Of a stretch of DNA of 64,000 bases, positions 18,290 to 28,600 are shown in pieces. The notes beneath the pieces are model-generated. The model made no database searches. It worked only from the letters and a program-made list of their open reading frames with translations, and was not told where the DNA came from. The number at the start of each line of letters is the position of its first letter. Position 1 is the first letter of the stretch. Source of the stretch: Anaerotignum neopropionicum (GTDB lineage Bacteria > Bacillota > Clostridia > Lachnospirales > Anaerotignaceae); assembly GCF_001571775.1 (NCBI RefSeq), contig NZ_LRVM01000002.1, forward strand, positions 124,001 to 188,000, read 5' to 3'. Both the position numbers and the translations under genes were made by a program.

Positions 18290-18815
18290 GGTCTTCTCGT
18301 TGCCTACACATTGAGGGGATCTTTTTTATTCCCTGTCTTGTACTTTGAAAACTAAATATCCGATTACATAAATACGTTAGCTGATGAGCCAGAAATGGAA
18401 AAGCGACAATGGAGGATGCGCCAAGACCACCTGTAAGAGCAGAAATTTTAATCTCTGTTTTTATTAAAGTCGGCAAAGTAAGGTGCAAAGCGATACCCAT
18501 CCGTCCCAAGAAACAATCTATGGTAGATTGTTCGCAATAACCTCATCAGCCTATAATGATACTTCTGCCCAGCCACAGACATCGCAATGGGGGCAGCCAG
18601 CGGAGATCCCGGTGGAGGTGAGAGTCCTATGATGCAATAACTGCTAAAGCAGTTATAACCAATTGCAGTTTATGTAATCGCCCTATAAGTCTTGCTTGCA
18701 AGGCTTTGTGTGTTGGGGAAGGTAGTGTCTAAGTACAACACAAATTCTTAATATTAGAAGCAATGGGGATCGCTTGAAATAGACAAGAGTCTATTTATAA
18801 GTTTTTTATTTAAAA
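18290..18815 (+). ncRNA. Candidate structured noncoding RNA or long leader
   Basis: There is no coding frame in the 638 bases between the sigma-like gene and the gene at 18901, but several perfect stems occur: ACAATCTA/TAGATTGT (18513-18531), CTGCCC/GGGCAG (18565-18596), ATAACTGC/GCAGTTAT (18637-18656) and AAATAGAC/GTCTATTT (18777-18796). The last is followed by a T-rich tract like a terminator. The stretch is richer in G and C than its neighbours. It may be a free RNA or a leader controlling the recombinase genes. The limits given are approximate. Confidence 0.5.
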
Positions 18816-18900
18816 TGGCGGTCCCTATTTTTGTGATATTAAAAAGATGAAAAATACTTACATAAACAATAATAAAATTTACATGAATGGAGGAATGGTG

Positions 18901-19062
18901 ATGACAAAAGAGCAAACAGCGAAAGAAGTAGAATATAAAATGGCTTTAAAACTGCTAAAGATCTTACTTTGTAGAGGAATTATAACGGATGTAGAATATG
19001 CAAAAATTGATGAATTAAATCGTCAGACCTTTTCTCCACAACTTGCAAAAGTATATGTGTAA
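18901..19062 (+). CDS. Small SHOCT-like protein upstream of the recombinases
   Basis: A 53-residue protein with the helix-turn-helix-like pattern of SHOCT domains (ALKLLKILLCRGIITDVEYAK). I chose ATG 18901 because TGGAGG is spaced correctly for it; in-frame ATGs upstream would be poorly placed. Such small genes commonly precede the serine recombinase genes in this type of element and may assist excision as a directionality factor. That role is inferred from position. Confidence 0.65.
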   Translation: MTKEQTAKEVEYKMALKLLKILLCRGIITDVEYAKIDELNRQTFSPQLAKVYV

Positions 19063-19143
19063 TAACACTAGCTATATTTGAATTCTTGTGATAATGTGTG
19101 TTGCTAACAGGAACTAAAGTTCTAAAGGAAAGGAGGAAAAACC

Positions 19144-20733
19144 ATGGCAAAGAAAGTAAGAAAAATAGAACCTGTAAAGCAAAAGGTAATCTTAGAATTA
19201 CAACCTAAAAAACGAGTTTGTGCCTACTGCAGAGTAAGTACTGATTCAAGAGAACAACAGAATTCCTTTTCTGCACAAGTAGAATATTACAAGACTTTTA
19301 TCGGAAAAAGAGATGACTGGGAATACACAGGAATCTACGCTGATGAAGCCAAAAGTGGTACACAAGTAAAAAAACGTGATGAATTTCTACGGATGATAAA
19401 AGACTGTGAAGACGGCAAAATTGATATGATCATTACAAAATCCGTCACAAGGTTTGCTAGAAATACAGTAGACAGTATTGAGGCTATCAGAAAGCTAAAA
19501 GCACTTGGTATCGGGGTATATTTTGAAAAAGAACATATTAATACCCTATCAGAAAAAAGTGAGCAGATGATCACCATACTAAGCTCTCTTGCACAAGGAG
19601 AGGCAGAAAGCATCTCCACTAATAACAAGTGGGCAGTTAAAAAGAGATTTCAAGATGGAACATTTAAACTTAGCGATCCTGCTTATGGATATACCAAGGA
19701 TGAAGATGGAAATCTAATAATAAAAGAAGATGAAGCAAAGATTGTCCGTAGAATTTTTCATGAATATCTAAATGGCAAAGGCTCATATGTAATAGCAAGG
19801 TATTTAAATGACGATAATGTCCCAACGATACGTTCAGCAGAAGAATGGCAAGACAGTGTAGTAAAAGAAATCTTACAAAATCCCATCTACGAGGGAGACT
19901 TATTATTACAAAAGACATATACAACTGAGGTACTTCCCTTTGAAAGAAAAACAAATAAAGGGGAACTGCCTCAGTATTTTATTGAAAACAATCACGAACC
20001 CATTATTACAAGAAAAGAAGGGCGGATGGTCCGAGATATTTATGAATATCGAAGAAATCAAATGGGAGTAGATGATAGTGGAAAATACCAAAACAGATAT
20101 GAATTTAGCAGCAAAATCATCTGCAAGGAATGTGGTAACATTTTTAGGAGACAAAAGATTTATATCGGTAAACCGTATGAAAAAATTCAGTGGTGCTGTG
20201 TCCAGCATATAAGGGATATAAGTAAATGCAGTATGAAAGCTGTAAGGGAGGATATTATAAAAGAAACCTTCCTAACCATGTGGAATAAACTTCTAAGCAA
20301 TCATACAGATATTTTATATCCACTACTTGAATCCTTGAAGAATTTAAGAACTGATCATGAGCAGGAAGAAGAAATTAAAAAACTAAATAATAGAATTATG
20401 GAATTAACAGAGCAGAGTCATATCCTTAGTAGAGTTGTATCTAAAGGATATATTGACTCTGCTATTTTTATAGAAAGACAAAATGCTCTGACTGTAGAAC
20501 TTGAAGCCATTAAGAAAATGAGGAATCAATGTCTTGATGATAACGGTTATGAAAAAGAAATCGTAGGAACAGTAAGGCTGCTAGAAATAATAAGGTATAA
20601 TCCAGAGATTATAGAAAAGTATGACGAAAACCTATTTATCCATACAGTGGAAAATATCATTATCGGAGAAAATAGTGAGATTACCTTCAAGCTAATAAAC
20701 AACCTAGAACTGACAGAGTATTATGGAAAGTGA
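19144..20733 (+). CDS. Large serine recombinase 1
   Basis: A 529-residue serine recombinase. The N-terminal resolvase-type domain has the catalytic serine in AYCRVSTDS (S32) and the motifs SVTRFARN and ILSSLAQGE. The recombinase domain covers about residues 170-280, a zinc ribbon has C-x2-C (ICKECG) with a second cysteine pair further on, and a coiled coil follows near residues 400-460. It should integrate and excise the element. It is 10 bases upstream of the second recombinase gene. Confidence 0.88.
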   Translation: MAKKVRKIEPVKQKVILELQPKKRVCAYCRVSTDSREQQNSFSAQVEYYKTFIGKRDDWEYTGIYADEAKSGTQVKKRDEFLRMIKDCEDGKIDMIITKSVTRFARNTVDSIEAIRKLKALGIGVYFEKEHINTLSEKSEQMITILSSLAQGEAESISTNNKWAVKKRFQDGTFKLSDPAYGYTKDEDGNLIIKEDEAKIVRRIFHEYLNGKGSYVIARYLNDDNVPTIRSAEEWQDSVVKEILQNPIYEGDLLLQKTYTTEVLPFERKTNKGELPQYFIENNHEPIITRKEGRMVRDIYEYRRNQMGVDDSGKYQNRYEFSSKIICKECGNIFRRQKIYIGKPYEKIQWCCVQHIRDISKCSMKAVREDIIKETFLTMWNKLLSNHTDILYPLLESLKNLRTDHEQEEEIKKLNNRIMELTEQSHILSRVVSKGYIDSAIFIERQNALTVELEAIKKMRNQCLDDNGYEKEIVGTVRLLEIIRYNPEIIEKYDENLFIHTVENIIIGENSEITFKLINNLELTEYYGK

Positions 20734-20743
20734 GGTGAGGTAG

Positions 20744-21664
20744 ATGTTGCAAAGACATATGCCACATGGCTATAAGATAGAAGATGGAAAAGTAATATTT
20801 GATGATGAAAGGGCAGCAGTAATAAAAAAGATATTTGAGGAGTACCATAAAGGATCATCTTTACATGCCATAGCAAAAGAGCTTACAAATGCCGGATTTT
20901 TAAATGCTAATAACAAATCTAATTGGAATCATGGCTCCGTAGGAAAGATACTTCAAAATATTAAGTACTTAGGAGATGACTTCTATCCTCGGATGATAGA
21001 CAAGGAAATCTTTGAATCTGTGCAGAAAAGAAGAAAGAAAAAAGAGCAAGAACTAGGAAGAACCCTACAACCAAATAGTATGAAAAATCAAAGCATTTTT
21101 AGTAGCAAATTAAAATGTGGTGAGTGTGGTGATATCTACCGTAAATACATTGAACATGCTGGCAGACCATCCGAGAAGAGCAATTGGAAATGTAAAAGAT
21201 ACATCTACCAAAATAGAGTACACTGCAGAAACTTATTTTTAACTGAAAAAGATATAGAAACTATCTTTATATCAGCAACTAATAAAATCATATCAAGAAT
21301 GTGGATGCTAGATAAAGAGAAGAAAAAAGAGCCTCCAAGGATGACTTTGGAAATTAGAAAGCTGGAAGAACGAATTAAAGAGTTAGAGGAAGAAGAACAT
21401 TTCTCATCAAAGGAATTATCAGAGCTAATCTTTAAAAGGGCAAAGGCTTATTATAGCATCACTAAAATAGATGATTATGATTATAACACTGAAAAAATAA
21501 AACAATCTCTGGCTGAGAAAGAACAGCTAACAGAGTTTGATGAAGATATATTTATAGCCATAATAAAGCAGATAGTTATTTATAAAGATGGAAGAATCCT
21601 AGTAGAATTTATCAATGGCATAACTATGGAGGAATATCATGAGAAAATAAGAGAGGATGAATGA
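20744..21664 (+). CDS. Serine-recombinase-like protein lacking the catalytic domain
   Basis: A 306-residue protein that begins directly in the DNA-binding recombinase domain (PHGYKIEDGKVIFDDERAAV), then a zinc ribbon (CGECG and CKRY) and a long charged coiled coil. The resolvase domain with the catalytic serine is absent. It has its own ribosome binding site and no trace of the missing domain upstream, so the short form looks natural rather than broken. It probably acts as a DNA-binding partner of the two full-length recombinases on either side. Confidence 0.8.
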   Translation: MLQRHMPHGYKIEDGKVIFDDERAAVIKKIFEEYHKGSSLHAIAKELTNAGFLNANNKSNWNHGSVGKILQNIKYLGDDFYPRMIDKEIFESVQKRRKKKEQELGRTLQPNSMKNQSIFSSKLKCGECGDIYRKYIEHAGRPSEKSNWKCKRYIYQNRVHCRNLFLTEKDIETIFISATNKIISRMWMLDKEKKKEPPRMTLEIRKLEERIKELEEEEHFSSKELSELIFKRAKAYYSITKIDDYDYNTEKIKQSLAEKEQLTEFDEDIFIAIIKQIVIYKDGRILVEFINGITMEEYHEKIREDE

Positions 21665-22457
21665 AATGGCAGTAGCAGTAGCAAAAAAGAATGTAGCATT
21701 TATACCAGCACAAACCATATATGACAGGAATGTAAGGGTGGAGCTAAAAACCCTAAGAGTAGCAGCTTACTGTAGAGTTAGTACCACCTTAGAACAACAG
21801 GAGGGCAGTTATGAGGCTCAAATATCCTACTACACAGAGAAAATTAAAAGCAACCCAAATTGGAAGAGTGCAGGGATTTATGCAGATGATGGAAAGTCAG
21901 CCACGAATACAAAAAAGAGAGATGATTTTAATGCTATGATTGATGACTGTATGGCTGGAAAAATAGACATGGTCATAACAAAATCAGTCAGTAGATTTGC
22001 AAGAAATACAGTAGACTCCCTTCAGACCATAAGAAAACTTAAAGAAAAGAATATCGCCATATTTTTTGAAAAAGAGGGTGTTAATACCTTAGAAAGTACA
22101 GGAGAATTACTGATTACTATCTTAAGCAGTCAAGCACAGGAAGAAAGCAGAAACCTAAGTGAAAATACAAAATGGGGCTTAACAAGAAGATATGAAAATG
22201 GAATTGTCACCATCAATCACAAGAAGTTTATGGGATATACCAAAGATGAAAAAGGTGAACTTATCATAGTACCTGAACAAGCAGAGATAGTGAAACGAAT
22301 TTTTAGAATGTATTTAGAAGGAAGTAGTATTGGGGAGATTACGAAAGCTCTGGAGGCAGATAAAATCAAAACAGTCACAGGAAAGGAAACATGGCATCCT
22401 GGTGTAATTGAAAAAATGTTAGTCAACGCTTGTGTTATTATAAGCATAACCCAATAA
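21657..22457 (+). pseudogene. Large serine recombinase 3, C-terminally truncated
   Basis: The first 255 or so residues are a normal serine recombinase: catalytic serine in AYCRVSTT (S42), SVSRFARN, ILSSQAQEE, and a recombinase domain up to GVIEKML. Then the sequence changes to VNACVIISITQ and stops. Members of this family continue for about 250 more residues with a zinc ribbon and coiled coil, so roughly half the protein is missing. The break falls next to the start of element B, which has a different gene content. The truncated protein keeps the catalytic domain but lacks most DNA-binding parts. Confidence 0.8.
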
Positions 22458-22494
22458 ACCCAGTAAAAATGCGGTTTTCAAAGGTTATGCTTAT
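22440..22494. repeat. Inverted repeat at the left end of element B
   Basis: ATAAGCATAACC (22440-22451) and GGTTATGCTTAT (22483-22494) are perfect complements around a 31-base loop. It lies between the truncated recombinase and parA. It may be a terminator, the parS-like site for ParB, or part of the element end. Confidence 0.55.
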
Positions 22495-22537
22495 TTTATT
22501 TCCCCAAATTAAAATAACACAAAGGAGATTACATATT

Positions 22538-23308
22538 ATGAAAATCATAGCTATAGTAAATCAAAAAGGCGGTGTAGGTAAAACTGTTACAGCAGTAAAT
22601 CTAGCCGTTGGACTTGCCCGTGAGGGTAAAAAAGTAATTGCCATAGACTTTGATGCGCAAGGTAGTTTAACGGTTAGTTTAGGTTATAGTGAACAGGATA
22701 AAATGGATACCACTGTTTCTACCGTCCTTGAGAAAATTATCGAGGACAAGCCAATCGCACCTGATGAGGGTATTTTACACCATGAGGAAGGTATCGATTT
22801 GCTACCAGCTAACATAGAATTATCTGGACTTGAGGTTACTTTAGTTAATACAATGAGCCGCGAATGTGTATTGCGTGAATACCTCAAGACAATCAGCAAT
22901 TCCTATGATATAGCAGTCATTGACTGTTCTCCCTCGCTAGGTATGCTTACAATCAATGCACTTACCGCAGCAGATGAAGTAATTATTCCAGTACAAGCAC
23001 AGTATTTATCAATTAAAGGTATGGAACAGCTTTTCAGAACGATTGGTAGAGTAAGAAAACAGCTGAATCCGAATCTACAAATTGGTGGTGTTCTAATCAC
23101 GATGGCGGATTTACGAACCAATTATACCAAGGACATCATTAGCCTTTTACATAATAGCTACGGCAGGAAAATTAAGATATTTGATAGTGTTATCCCACTA
23201 TCGGTAAGAGCTGCTGAAATGAGTGCTGAGGGCAAAAGCATCTATCTCCACGACCCTAACGGAAAGGTTTCTATTGCATATAAAGGGTTCATCAAGGAGG
23301 TTGGATAA
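22538..23308 (+). CDS. parA: ParA-family partition ATPase
   Basis: A 256-residue ParA/Soj ATPase with the deviant Walker A motif KGGVGKT at residues 10-16 and the DFDAQGSLT segment that follows. Walker B-like VIDCSPSLG lies in the middle. I chose ATG 22538 because AAAGGAGA is placed correctly and the family N-terminus MKIIAIVNQKGG begins there. It should position or maintain the circular form of the ICE with the adjacent ParB. The parB gene follows directly, with no gap. Confidence 0.92.
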   Translation: MKIIAIVNQKGGVGKTVTAVNLAVGLAREGKKVIAIDFDAQGSLTVSLGYSEQDKMDTTVSTVLEKIIEDKPIAPDEGILHHEEGIDLLPANIELSGLEVTLVNTMSRECVLREYLKTISNSYDIAVIDCSPSLGMLTINALTAADEVIIPVQAQYLSIKGMEQLFRTIGRVRKQLNPNLQIGGVLITMADLRTNYTKDIISLLHNSYGRKIKIFDSVIPLSVRAAEMSAEGKSIYLHDPNGKVSIAYKGFIKEVG

Positions 23309-24232
23309 ATGAAAAGTAGTGCAAGCAAAATAAAAATGACTTCCTATGATGACCTATTTGGCAGAAATGAGGGAGCCATATGTAGCCTGAATAGCGAAAA
23401 TGCAATACAGGATATAGAATTATCCAAGCTGTTTCCATTTTCACAGCACCCGTTCAAGGTGCTAGATGATGACAAAATGGAAGAAACCAAAGAAAGTATT
23501 TCAAAGTACGGTGTACTGATTCCTATTATTGCAAGAGGTAAAACAGATGGGAATTATGAAATCATTGCAGGACATCGAAGAAAGCGAGCGTGTGACCTTC
23601 TAGGATTGGATACTATTCCTACTATTGTTCGAGATTTGGACGATGAAGAAAGCACCATTGTAATGGTGGATAGCAATATTCAGCGGGAAAATTTGCTGTT
23701 TTCTGAAAAGGCTTTTGCTTACAAAATGAAGTTGGATGCGATAAAACGTAAAGCTGGCAGACCGAAAAATAATGGTGACCAAGTTGGGTACAATTTAGAA
23801 GGTAAAAAATCTATTGAAGTAGTGGCGGAACAATCAGGAGAAAGTAGAAATCAAGTACAAAGATATATCCGCTTAACAGAGCTTATAGCCGATCTAATAG
23901 AATTAACAGACGAACGCAAAATAGCCTTTAATACAGCGGTAGAGCTGTCCTATTTACCCCAAGGTGAACAGGAAATGTTGCTATCCAAAATAGAAGAATT
24001 AGCGGTTGTCCCCTCTATGGCGCAAGCTATAAAGTTAAAGAAATACAGCACAGAGGGCAGTTTGAATGAAGCTGTTATTGATGCTATTTTATTGGAAAGC
24101 AGTGATAAACCCGTTTCTGTCACACTTAAAAGCGAAAAGCTAACCAAGTATTTCCCCCAAAGCTACTCTAAAGAGCAGATAGAAGATGTTATTACTACCT
24201 TGCTTGAAAAGTGGCACAGTGAACACAAATAA
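23309..24232 (+). CDS. parB: ParB/RepB-family DNA-binding protein
   Basis: A 307-residue ParB protein. The N-terminal nuclease-like fold contains the conserved box GHRRKRACDLLG near residue 90 and NIQRENLLFSEKAFAYK near 125. The middle HTH (SIEVVAEQSGESRNQVQRYIRL) should bind a parS-like site. The C-terminus carries segments typical of ICE-borne ParBs. It is coupled to parA and followed by a terminator. Confidence 0.9.
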   Translation: MKSSASKIKMTSYDDLFGRNEGAICSLNSENAIQDIELSKLFPFSQHPFKVLDDDKMEETKESISKYGVLIPIIARGKTDGNYEIIAGHRRKRACDLLGLDTIPTIVRDLDDEESTIVMVDSNIQRENLLFSEKAFAYKMKLDAIKRKAGRPKNNGDQVGYNLEGKKSIEVVAEQSGESRNQVQRYIRLTELIADLIELTDERKIAFNTAVELSYLPQGEQEMLLSKIEELAVVPSMAQAIKLKKYSTEGSLNEAVIDAILLESSDKPVSVTLKSEKLTKYFPQSYSKEQIEDVITTLLEKWHSEHK

Positions 24233-24252
24233 ATGAATATGAATTTGTAATG

Positions 24253-24288
24253 TCCCCTTGACTGATTTAATTCGGCCAGGGGATTTTT
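24253..24288 (+). terminator. Terminator after parAB
   Basis: TCCCCT and AGGGGA form a stem with an interior loop, followed by TTTTTCG. It closes the parAB operon before the repA gene. Confidence 0.65.
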
Positions 24289-24320
24289 CGTTTATAGATA
24301 AAATCTAGGAGGATTTTAAA

Positions 24321-25442
24321 ATGACTGATTTAAAACTTAATTATCATTACGGAAATGAAGCTGAACAATATTCTTTTTATCGAATACCTAAGATACTATT
24401 TACCGATGAACGTTTTAAAAGCCTATCCATTGATGCAAAAATGCTTTATGGACTTATGCTTGACAGAATGGCGTTATCCGTTAAAAACAACTGGTTTGAT
24501 GGTGAAAATCGAGTATACATTTACTTTACACTTGAAGATGCCTGTGCTTTTATGGGGCAGAGTCAATCTAAAATGGTGCGTATTATGGCAGAGCTCGACG
24601 ATAAAAAAGGCATTGGACTGATTGAACGCAAAAAGCAAGGGCAAGGTAAACCTACCATTATCTATGTCAAAAATTTTGGCTCTTTAGAAATGAAAAAAGA
24701 CCGCAGTCCTAAGAAAGTATTGAAAAAATACAGTAAACCTAATCTTATAGCAGAAAATAGGACTTCCGATAATGACAAGTCTGAACAGAGGAACATCGAC
24801 GAAACATGCATAATACAGCCGTTACCTGTGGGTATTTCTATGGATAACTGTAGTGCTACAGGTGATTTTTCTCATTTTTCTTATGAATCAAAGGTGCAGA
24901 CTTCTGAATATGAAAGTTCTTTACTTAGCAAAAAAGGAAGTCAAGACTTTTCAAAATGGAACACTAATAATACTAAGATTAATAATACTGATTTGAGTGA
25001 TACTGAGTCTATCGATCTATCAAAAGAGAGGCAGACACAAAAGGAAGTCTTGACAAGCTCGGCATTCTTGATGGATAGGATGGATGAAAGAAAATTGTAC
25101 AGTGAAATTATCAAAGAAAATATTGGGTACAATCATTTTGTAGAAAAAAGGCCATATGATACAGATGAAATTGATGGAATTGTGGAATTGATGCTTGAAA
25201 TTGTGTGTAGCCATGCTCAGACTACCCGCATAGCTGGACAGGATATTCCAACGACAGTTGTAAAAAGTAGATTTTTGAAATTGGATAGTAGCCACATTGC
25301 GTATGTGTTTGACAGTCTTTCCCAAAATACTACAAAGATAAATAACATTAAGGCATACTTGTTGACAAGCTTATATAATGCACCTGTTACCATGAGTAGC
25401 TACTACTCGGCCCTTGTCAATCACGATTTATACGGAAAATAA
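24321..25442 (+). CDS. RepA_N-type replication initiator
   Basis: A 373-residue replication initiator. The N-terminus has the RepA_N domain with the family pattern FYRIPKILFTDERFKSLS and DAKMLYGLMLDRM, a winged helix that binds the origin. The middle (about residues 125-240) is low-complexity, rich in serine and asparagine, and the C-terminal segment (residues 260-373) is similar to the DnaD-like end of such proteins. It probably drives replication of the excised ICE. It is preceded by AGGAGG and followed by a terminator. Confidence 0.85.
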   Translation: MTDLKLNYHYGNEAEQYSFYRIPKILFTDERFKSLSIDAKMLYGLMLDRMALSVKNNWFDGENRVYIYFTLEDACAFMGQSQSKMVRIMAELDDKKGIGLIERKKQGQGKPTIIYVKNFGSLEMKKDRSPKKVLKKYSKPNLIAENRTSDNDKSEQRNIDETCIIQPLPVGISMDNCSATGDFSHFSYESKVQTSEYESSLLSKKGSQDFSKWNTNNTKINNTDLSDTESIDLSKERQTQKEVLTSSAFLMDRMDERKLYSEIIKENIGYNHFVEKRPYDTDEIDGIVELMLEIVCSHAQTTRIAGQDIPTTVVKSRFLKLDSSHIAYVFDSLSQNTTKINNIKAYLLTSLYNAPVTMSSYYSALVNHDLYGK

Positions 25443-25464
25443 AATATAATCAGCTGAGAGTAAA

Positions 25465-25502
25465 GCTATCTTGATCGATTTTGGTTAGGATGGCTTTTTT
25501 AT
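25465..25502 (+). terminator. Terminator after repA
   Basis: AAAGCTATC pairs with GGATGGCTTT with one bulge and the stem is followed by a T-run. It lies between repA and the surface-protein gene. Confidence 0.6.
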
Positions 25503-25622
25503 ATATAACAATCTCAAGAGGGGAGGTTCTTTATGCAGAAATATCGTTTATACAGATTGGTGATACCGCCTTAATTATCAAGTATGGAAAAAGTTAAAAT
25601 AAATATGAAAAGGAGTTTTTTG

Positions 25623-28600
25623 ATGAAACTAAAGTTGAATAAATCAACCCAAGTCATTTTGATTGTATGCTTGGTGCTAATGAGCTTAACCGGTTCAGCT
25701 TTTGCAATGCAAAAGCTGTTCTCGGACAGTGATGGGCATTGGGCAGAAAACATTATCAATACACTTGCGGCAGAAGGGGTTGTAAGTGGCTATCCCGATG
25801 GACTGGTTTACCCCGATGCTACGATTACAAGAGCAGAGTTTTCGGCATTGGTGGCACGAAACACAAACAACACTACCACAAATGGCAATATCCTTGATGT
25901 CGAGTTTACAGACATCAAAGGCCATTGGGCAGAAAAAGAAATAAATCATCTTATTCTTACTGACATAATCGAGCCAAACGATTACGGCAGTAAATTTTCC
26001 CCTGATGAACCTATTACACGCTATGAAATGCTCCGTATGCTTGTAAGAACATTAGGTAGTGACTTGCATGAAGAAAATTGCAAATGTGAAACAGCCTTTA
26101 CAGACCTTGAATCACTATCGAAAACACAGCTTGAATATATCTGTATTGCAAAGAAGTACAGCATTGTAGACGGTTTTCCTGATGGAACACTGAAACCTTT
26201 TTGTAATGCAACCAGAGCAGAAGCCTTTGCTATGCTGTTAAACCAAAACAAAGCCGATAAAATAATAAAAGAGGAATCAGCAGACAAAGAGTTAGTAAAT
26301 AAGGAACAGAAACAGCAGGAGGATGAAAAAAATAAGCCTATAAAACCTTCAACGCCTTCAAGCGGTTCTTCCTCCAGTGGTGGTAGCAGTGGTAGTGGGA
26401 CTGATAACCCTACCCCTGTTTTTAGCTTTGATTTGCAACAAGCAAGCTATGTTGGAGATGCTATAAGTGTTACTACTGATAGTAAATATGTAAGTTCTGT
26501 TACTTGGTCTTTGGAAAAAGACAGTGTTACCGTTGCCTTTGACAAATTCTTTGACGGCGAACTTGGCGATAACGGTGGCAGTATCAAAGCAAAAGAAAGT
26601 GGCAACTACACATTAATTGCCACTGCCAAAAACAGTCAAGGGAAAAACACAATCGCCAGGAATAGTTTTACAGCATATGCAGTAGCTACAGTACAACTTG
26701 ATGCACCAAAGAGTAGCTATACCGATAGGGAGGTTGATATAGATTTTGTCTCTGAAAGTCTTGGTAGCAGTGCAGTAAATTGGACCATTTCCAAAGATGG
26801 GACAGTCGTAAATATTGATGATGTAGTAGACGGAATACTTGGTGATAAAGGTGGTTCTGTCTTTTTTAACGAAAAGGGCTTATATACCGTAACAGCTTCG
26901 GTGGTAGATGGTATGGGCAACCCTAGTTCAGCTTCAGCAGAAATTACGATTTTTTCTAAAGTTTTACTTAGTATGGATTTGCCAAACAATACCTATACAG
27001 ATAAGCCTGTTTGCATTGATATAAATTCCCAGAATGCAGATATGCTGAAAATCAACTGGGAGTTATCCCGTAATGGTACAGTTGTCATAATTGACGAATA
27101 CATTGAGGGCATTTTAGAAGACGGTGAAAATATCCGTTTTAAAGAAAAAGGTGTCTATAAGCTGACAGCTTCCATTACTGACGATAACGGTCGGAACTAT
27201 TCGTGCAGTATAGATATTACCGTATACCCTGTTGGCTTTGCCGGATTTTATTTACCGGAGATATTCCACACCGACAACTTGGTTATGGTAGATACCAATT
27301 TTGCTGAGATTGGTAACAGTACAGCAAACTGGGTACTTAAAAAAGACGGTAAAGTAGTTTCTATGGCTGAATTTATGGAGGGTACACTTGATAATGACGG
27401 TGGCTCTATAAAATTCATAAAAGCTGGTAAGTACACACTTTCCGTATCCTTTAGAGATGAGGGTGAAAGAGCATACAGTTATGAGCAAAATTTTCAAGTG
27501 TTTGCAATTCCTGTTGTAACCTACAATTTACCTGAATTTGCTCATACGGATAAAGAAATTGAGATTACAACAACACTTGTAAATGTAGGCGATTTGGAAA
27601 TTGAGTGGCTTATCGATAATACCTACGGGTATCAAGATTGGAATACCTATGTTGATGGGAACTTGGATAACAATGGAGGTAAGATTTATTTCAAACGAGC
27701 CGGTGTTTATGAGTTGGTGGCAAGAATTACTGACCAAACTGGACGAGTATTCCTATTTGAGTCCAAAGATAAAATTGAGATTTTCCCTGTTTTAGACTTT
27801 GGATTTACACTTCCAAATCTTGCCTATACCGATACCGTGCTTGATTTCAGAACCCACGGAAACAATCAAGTATTGCCTGTGGACTGGACAATTACTAAGG
27901 ACAGAATTGCAATAGTGTTTGACAGTGCGGTTGATGGCACACTGAATGCTAATGGCGGTAAATTCCGTTTCAAGGAATATGGCACTTATGTTTTAACAGG
28001 CACCATGACAGATTACCTTGGTCGTGAGTTTTCTCACAGCGAAGAAATAACTGTTATGCCATTTGTTGAATTTAGCTTTTCGGTACCGAACAGTATCCAC
28101 TATGGAGCAGATTTTGAGGTTACCATAGATAATATCCTTCACGCTGATATGTATGATGTGAACTGGGTACTGAACGATAAAAACGGTGTAGTAACCTTTG
28201 ATGGTTCTCTTGGCAATAGTGGTGGTACGATGGCTATTGGCCAGTTGGGAACATTCACATTAACAGCAACCATTACCGATAAAGAAGGAAGATTGTTTGA
28301 TCACAGCGAAAATATTGAGGTGCTAAACACCGCACCCAGTAAGCCAGTTGTTTCAGCCGAATCAACTAGAACTACGAAAGATAACAACTTTTTAGTAAAA
28401 ATCAGTGCCATTGCCACGGACCCGGATAATGATGAAATTACGTTTGAATGGGACGGAAGAACGGCAGATGATTATTATCCTGTTGGGATACATGAAATTC
28501 GAGCAAGAGCAAAGGATATTGCAGGAACATACTCTGAATGGGAAAGTATTACCTTTGAGGTTACCAATCATGCACCTACAGTTACGGTGACGGCAGTCCC

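Larger units (their letters stand above)
1..22424. mobile_element. Element A: conjugative/mobilisable element with defence cargo (left end outside window)
   Basis: The transfer genes (accessory protein, relaxase, primase-like protein, VirD4), the regulatory genes (ImmA/XRE, sigma-like) and three serine recombinases form one AT-rich block on the plus strand, apart from the ImmA/XRE pair. Restriction genes are interleaved as cargo at two places, 3.2-6.2 kb and 10.2-15.4 kb. The left end lies outside the window. The right border is placed where the third recombinase loses family-like sequence, near 22424. That the block is one element is inferred from gene content; no attachment repeats were seen. 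Confidence 0.75.

Noticed and set aside
18560..18720. Possible cobalamin-type riboswitch or known RNA family in the structured gap
   Set aside because: Some short GC-rich segments recall such RNAs, but I could not find the full conserved core. I kept it only as an unnamed structured candidate.
20744..21664. Middle recombinase considered as a frameshifted part of the first recombinase
   Set aside because: The first recombinase is complete with its own zinc ribbon and C-terminus, and the middle gene has its own start and ribosome site.
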